17,817 nt of DNA, from NCBI GenBank assembly GCA_002498455.1, contig DAHO01000025.1, positions 1 to 17,817 on the forward strand. The letters are read 5' to 3'. Shown here piece by piece: positions 16,428 to 17,817 of this stretch. The notes beneath the pieces are model-generated. The model saw only the letters and a list, made by a program, of their open reading frames with translations, was not told the DNA's origin and did no database searches. The stretch's first letter is position 1, and every line of letters starts with the position of its first letter. The DNA comes from Euryarchaeota archaeon UBA602. GTDB taxonomy: Archaea > Thermoplasmatota > Poseidoniia > Poseidoniales > Thalassarchaeaceae. The translations under genes were made by a program, and so were the position numbers.

Positions 16428-17594
16428 ATGTGGCAGGATATTCTCAAGCAGCAGCGAGGGCCATCTCCTCCACGGCTAACTGTAGAAGATGCCACAGAAT
16501 TGTACGAGAATGCCGATTTTAATCTACTGCGTAGTGCAGCTCTTGAGCGTAGGCGAATTGTGAATCCAGGCAATGAAGTCACTTACATGATTGATCGTAA
16601 TGTAAACTATACGAACGTGTGCACGATCAATTGTCAGTTTTGTTCGTTCTACAGACCCCCAGGTCATCGCGAGACTTACACTCAAACATATGAGCAAATT
16701 TCGAGTCGGTTTTCAGAGCTGGAAGATGTTGAAGGCGTGCGTGTGTTGATGCAAGGTGGTGTCAATCCGGACTTGCCACTGAGTTGGTATACGGATTTGA
16801 TTCGATACTTGCGAGAACATCACCCCTCTATTGCATTGGATTGTTTTTCTCCAATTGAAATCGAAGGCATTGCAGATGTTTGTGGCCTATCCACACTTGA
16901 AGTTCTTACAGAACTCAAGCATGCTGGAATGCATGGTCTTCCTGGTGGAGGCGCAGAGATGCTCGTCGATGATGTTCGCCTCGATATTTCACCGAAAAAA
17001 GGGAGTGCTGAAAACTGGCTTCGTGTGATGCATGAAGCTCAATCTCTTGGCCTCACAACATCCGCCACCAATGTGTTTGGATTTGGAGAGTCGAGGTTGC
17101 ATCGTGTTCAACACATGGAAAGGATTCGAAAACTGCAAGATCAAGCTCTTGAGAAAGGCTGGGCTGGATTCACCTCATTCATTGCATGGCCTGTTCAACT
17201 TGAGTCCAATGTCTTTGGTCGTCGAAATCGAGGCCAGAACAAACTGCTGTTGGGTGCAGGGCCAACCGAATACTTGCGACAAGTTGCGATTTCACGTCTG
17301 TTTTTCGATAACATTCGCCACATACAGGGTTCTTGGCCGACCATGGGTCTGGATATTGCTCAAATGGCCTTATTTGGCGGTGCAGATGATATTGGTTCTA
17401 CGATGATGGAAGAAAACGTGGTCTCAGCCTCGGGAACAGACAAGACATGTGCGCTCGAAGTCGAATTACAGGAAGCTGTAAGGCGTGCTGGATTTGAGCC
17501 AATGCGACGTGATTCAGATTACAATTTATTGGAAACTCCAAACGTGACTCCAAATGTCAGTGAATTTCCGGCCCCCCCTCCCCTCCAAACTTGA
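16428..17594 (+). CDS. mqnC: Radical SAM enzyme of the MqnC/CofH family, probable dehypoxanthinyl futalosine cyclase
   Basis: MqnC closes the cyclic intermediate of the futalosine pathway to menaquinone; its relative CofH makes the F420 precursor. The radical SAM cluster motif is C65-x3-C69-x2-C72 within NYTNVCTINCQFCSFYR. Further family segments are VLMQGGVNPDLPLSWYTDLIRY, LPGGGAEMLVDDVR, PKKG, FTSFIAWPVQLE, and NIRHIQGSWPTMG followed by FGGADDIGSTMMEENVVSASG. NYTN before the first Cys, the MQGG-NPDLPL form, and the ASW-like and GSTMMEEN segments favour MqnC over CofH. At 388 aa it is slightly longer than usual because of a Pro-rich tail. A Shine-Dalgarno TGAGG overlaps the previous stop, 7-9 nt upstream, so it is in the same operon as the peptidase. 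No other menaquinone gene is visible in the window. Confidence 0.78.
   Translation: MWQDILKQQRGPSPPRLTVEDATELYENADFNLLRSAALERRRIVNPGNEVTYMIDRNVNYTNVCTINCQFCSFYRPPGHRETYTQTYEQISSRFSELEDVEGVRVLMQGGVNPDLPLSWYTDLIRYLREHHPSIALDCFSPIEIEGIADVCGLSTLEVLTELKHAGMHGLPGGGAEMLVDDVRLDISPKKGSAENWLRVMHEAQSLGLTTSATNVFGFGESRLHRVQHMERIRKLQDQALEKGWAGFTSFIAWPVQLESNVFGRRNRGQNKLLLGAGPTEYLRQVAISRLFFDNIRHIQGSWPTMGLDIAQMALFGGADDIGSTMMEENVVSASGTDKTCALEVELQEAVRRAGFEPMRRDSDYNLLETPNVTPNVSEFPAPPPLQT
17572..17586 (+). other. Polypyrimidine C-tract at the 3' end of the mqnC-like gene
   Basis: A 15-nt tract of seven C, T, four C, T, two C encodes the Pro-rich end PAPPPLQT. It contains CCTCC, the anti-Shine-Dalgarno sequence, 18 nt upstream of the next ATG. 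A seven-C run is prone to sequencing or polymerase slippage, so the last residues of this protein are the least certain. Confidence 0.5.
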
Positions 17595-17603
17595 GTGGTT
17601 TTG

Positions 17604-17817
17604 ATGAGACGTCGTGCTACGGTACCCGCACGTGTAAACATCATCGGCGAGCACACCGACCACTCTGATGGATTAGCACTTCCATTTGCAATTCAAGAAA
17701 GGTTGGTACTGGAAGTCGATTTTACAGCGGAAGAATACATCGGTCCCCAGTCCGTAGTGGACTTGTGGAAGGCTGCAGGTGGTCCCCCTGCTGTATTATC
17801 CGTTGATAGTAATATTC
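17604..17817 (+). CDS. GHMP kinase, galactokinase-type (partial, 3' end off window)
   Basis: Seventy-one codons are visible from ATG 17604, 9 nt after the previous stop. The N-terminus VPARVNIIGEHTDHSDGLALPFAI is the galactokinase signature, of the form GRVNLIGEHTDYNGG-VLP-AI, where E-H-T-D contacts the sugar. Such enzymes phosphorylate galactose or a related sugar at C1 using ATP. The ATP-binding glycine-rich loop and the third GHMP motif lie beyond the window edge, so substrate specificity (galactose, N-acetylgalactosamine or another sugar) cannot be judged. Upstream GAGTGG gives a weak ribosome-binding site. Tight spacing to the radical SAM gene suggests co-transcription, although sugar phosphorylation and menaquinone synthesis have no known direct link. 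Confidence 0.85.
   Translation, partial: MRRRATVPARVNIIGEHTDHSDGLALPFAIQERLVLEVDFTAEEYIGPQSVVDLWKAAGGPPAVLSVDSNI

Noticed and set aside
17572..17586. C-rich tract as an RNA element pairing with the galactokinase ribosome-binding site
   Set aside because: The downstream GAGTGG cannot pair well with it; it is more simply the codons for a Pro-rich tail.
16428..17594. CofH (F420 biosynthesis) as the identity of the radical SAM protein
   Set aside because: NYTN before the cluster, MQGG-NPDLPL and GSTMMEENVVSA fit MqnC better; the call remains family-level without a tree.

Overview
The window reads as a gene-dense stretch of a marine Euryarchaeota-like chromosome, most plausibly Marine Group II (Candidatus Poseidoniales). 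This is an inference from several things together: an archaeal-type valyl-tRNA synthetase, very large secreted or membrane proteins with thrombospondin-type-3 (TSP3) calcium repeats and PKD/Ig-like domains, a tandem-RND exporter, many conserved-looking proteins I cannot name, Shine-Dalgarno starts mixed with starts lacking one, and moderate GC content. No rRNA, tRNA or taxonomic marker in the window settles the assignment. There are no mobile elements, CRISPR arrays or phage genes.

Layout: the left edge holds the 5' two-thirds or so of valS on the minus strand, running off the window. It is separated by a divergent intergenic region of about 145 bp from a long plus-strand gene train: a 995-aa RND/MMPL-type permease, a class I/II aminotransferase resembling AlaA/archaeal AspAT, a 1046-aa polytopic membrane protein with a central helical-repeat domain, a 365-aa protein that looks internally duplicated, a 1025-aa Asp-rich TSP3-repeat surface protein, a 503-aa single-pass surface protein with PKD/Ig-like domains, an M24B Xaa-Pro aminopeptidase, a radical-SAM MqnC/CofH-family enzyme (best fit MqnC, futalosine menaquinone pathway), and the first 71 codons of a galactokinase-family GHMP kinase. 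Most plus-strand genes are only 8 to 12 nt apart. The larger gaps (5966-6039, 10287-10397, 13476-13538) carry RNA hairpins or promoter-like sequence.

The gene set is two-sided. Some genes are ordinary metabolism (ValRS, aminotransferase, Xaa-Pro peptidase, menaquinone radical SAM enzyme, sugar kinase). The others look like an envelope module: a transporter with Asp/Asn calcium-loop-like sequences in its ectodomain, a big membrane/repeat protein, and two adjacent surface proteins. No functional link among the envelope genes is proven; only adjacency, shared strand and the shared DxDxDG-like motif suggest it.

The least explained signal is in the leaders. Several genes have short, near-perfect, GC-rich hairpins immediately upstream of the start codon. 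Two sequester or overlap the Shine-Dalgarno-like sequence (before the RND gene and the aminotransferase), one is a pair of overlapping, mutually exclusive hairpins (5971-6005), and one leader (10310-10383) carries a 47-nt imperfect stem-loop followed by a second tight hairpin. These could be a family of cis-acting translational control elements and are the best candidates here for something undescribed.
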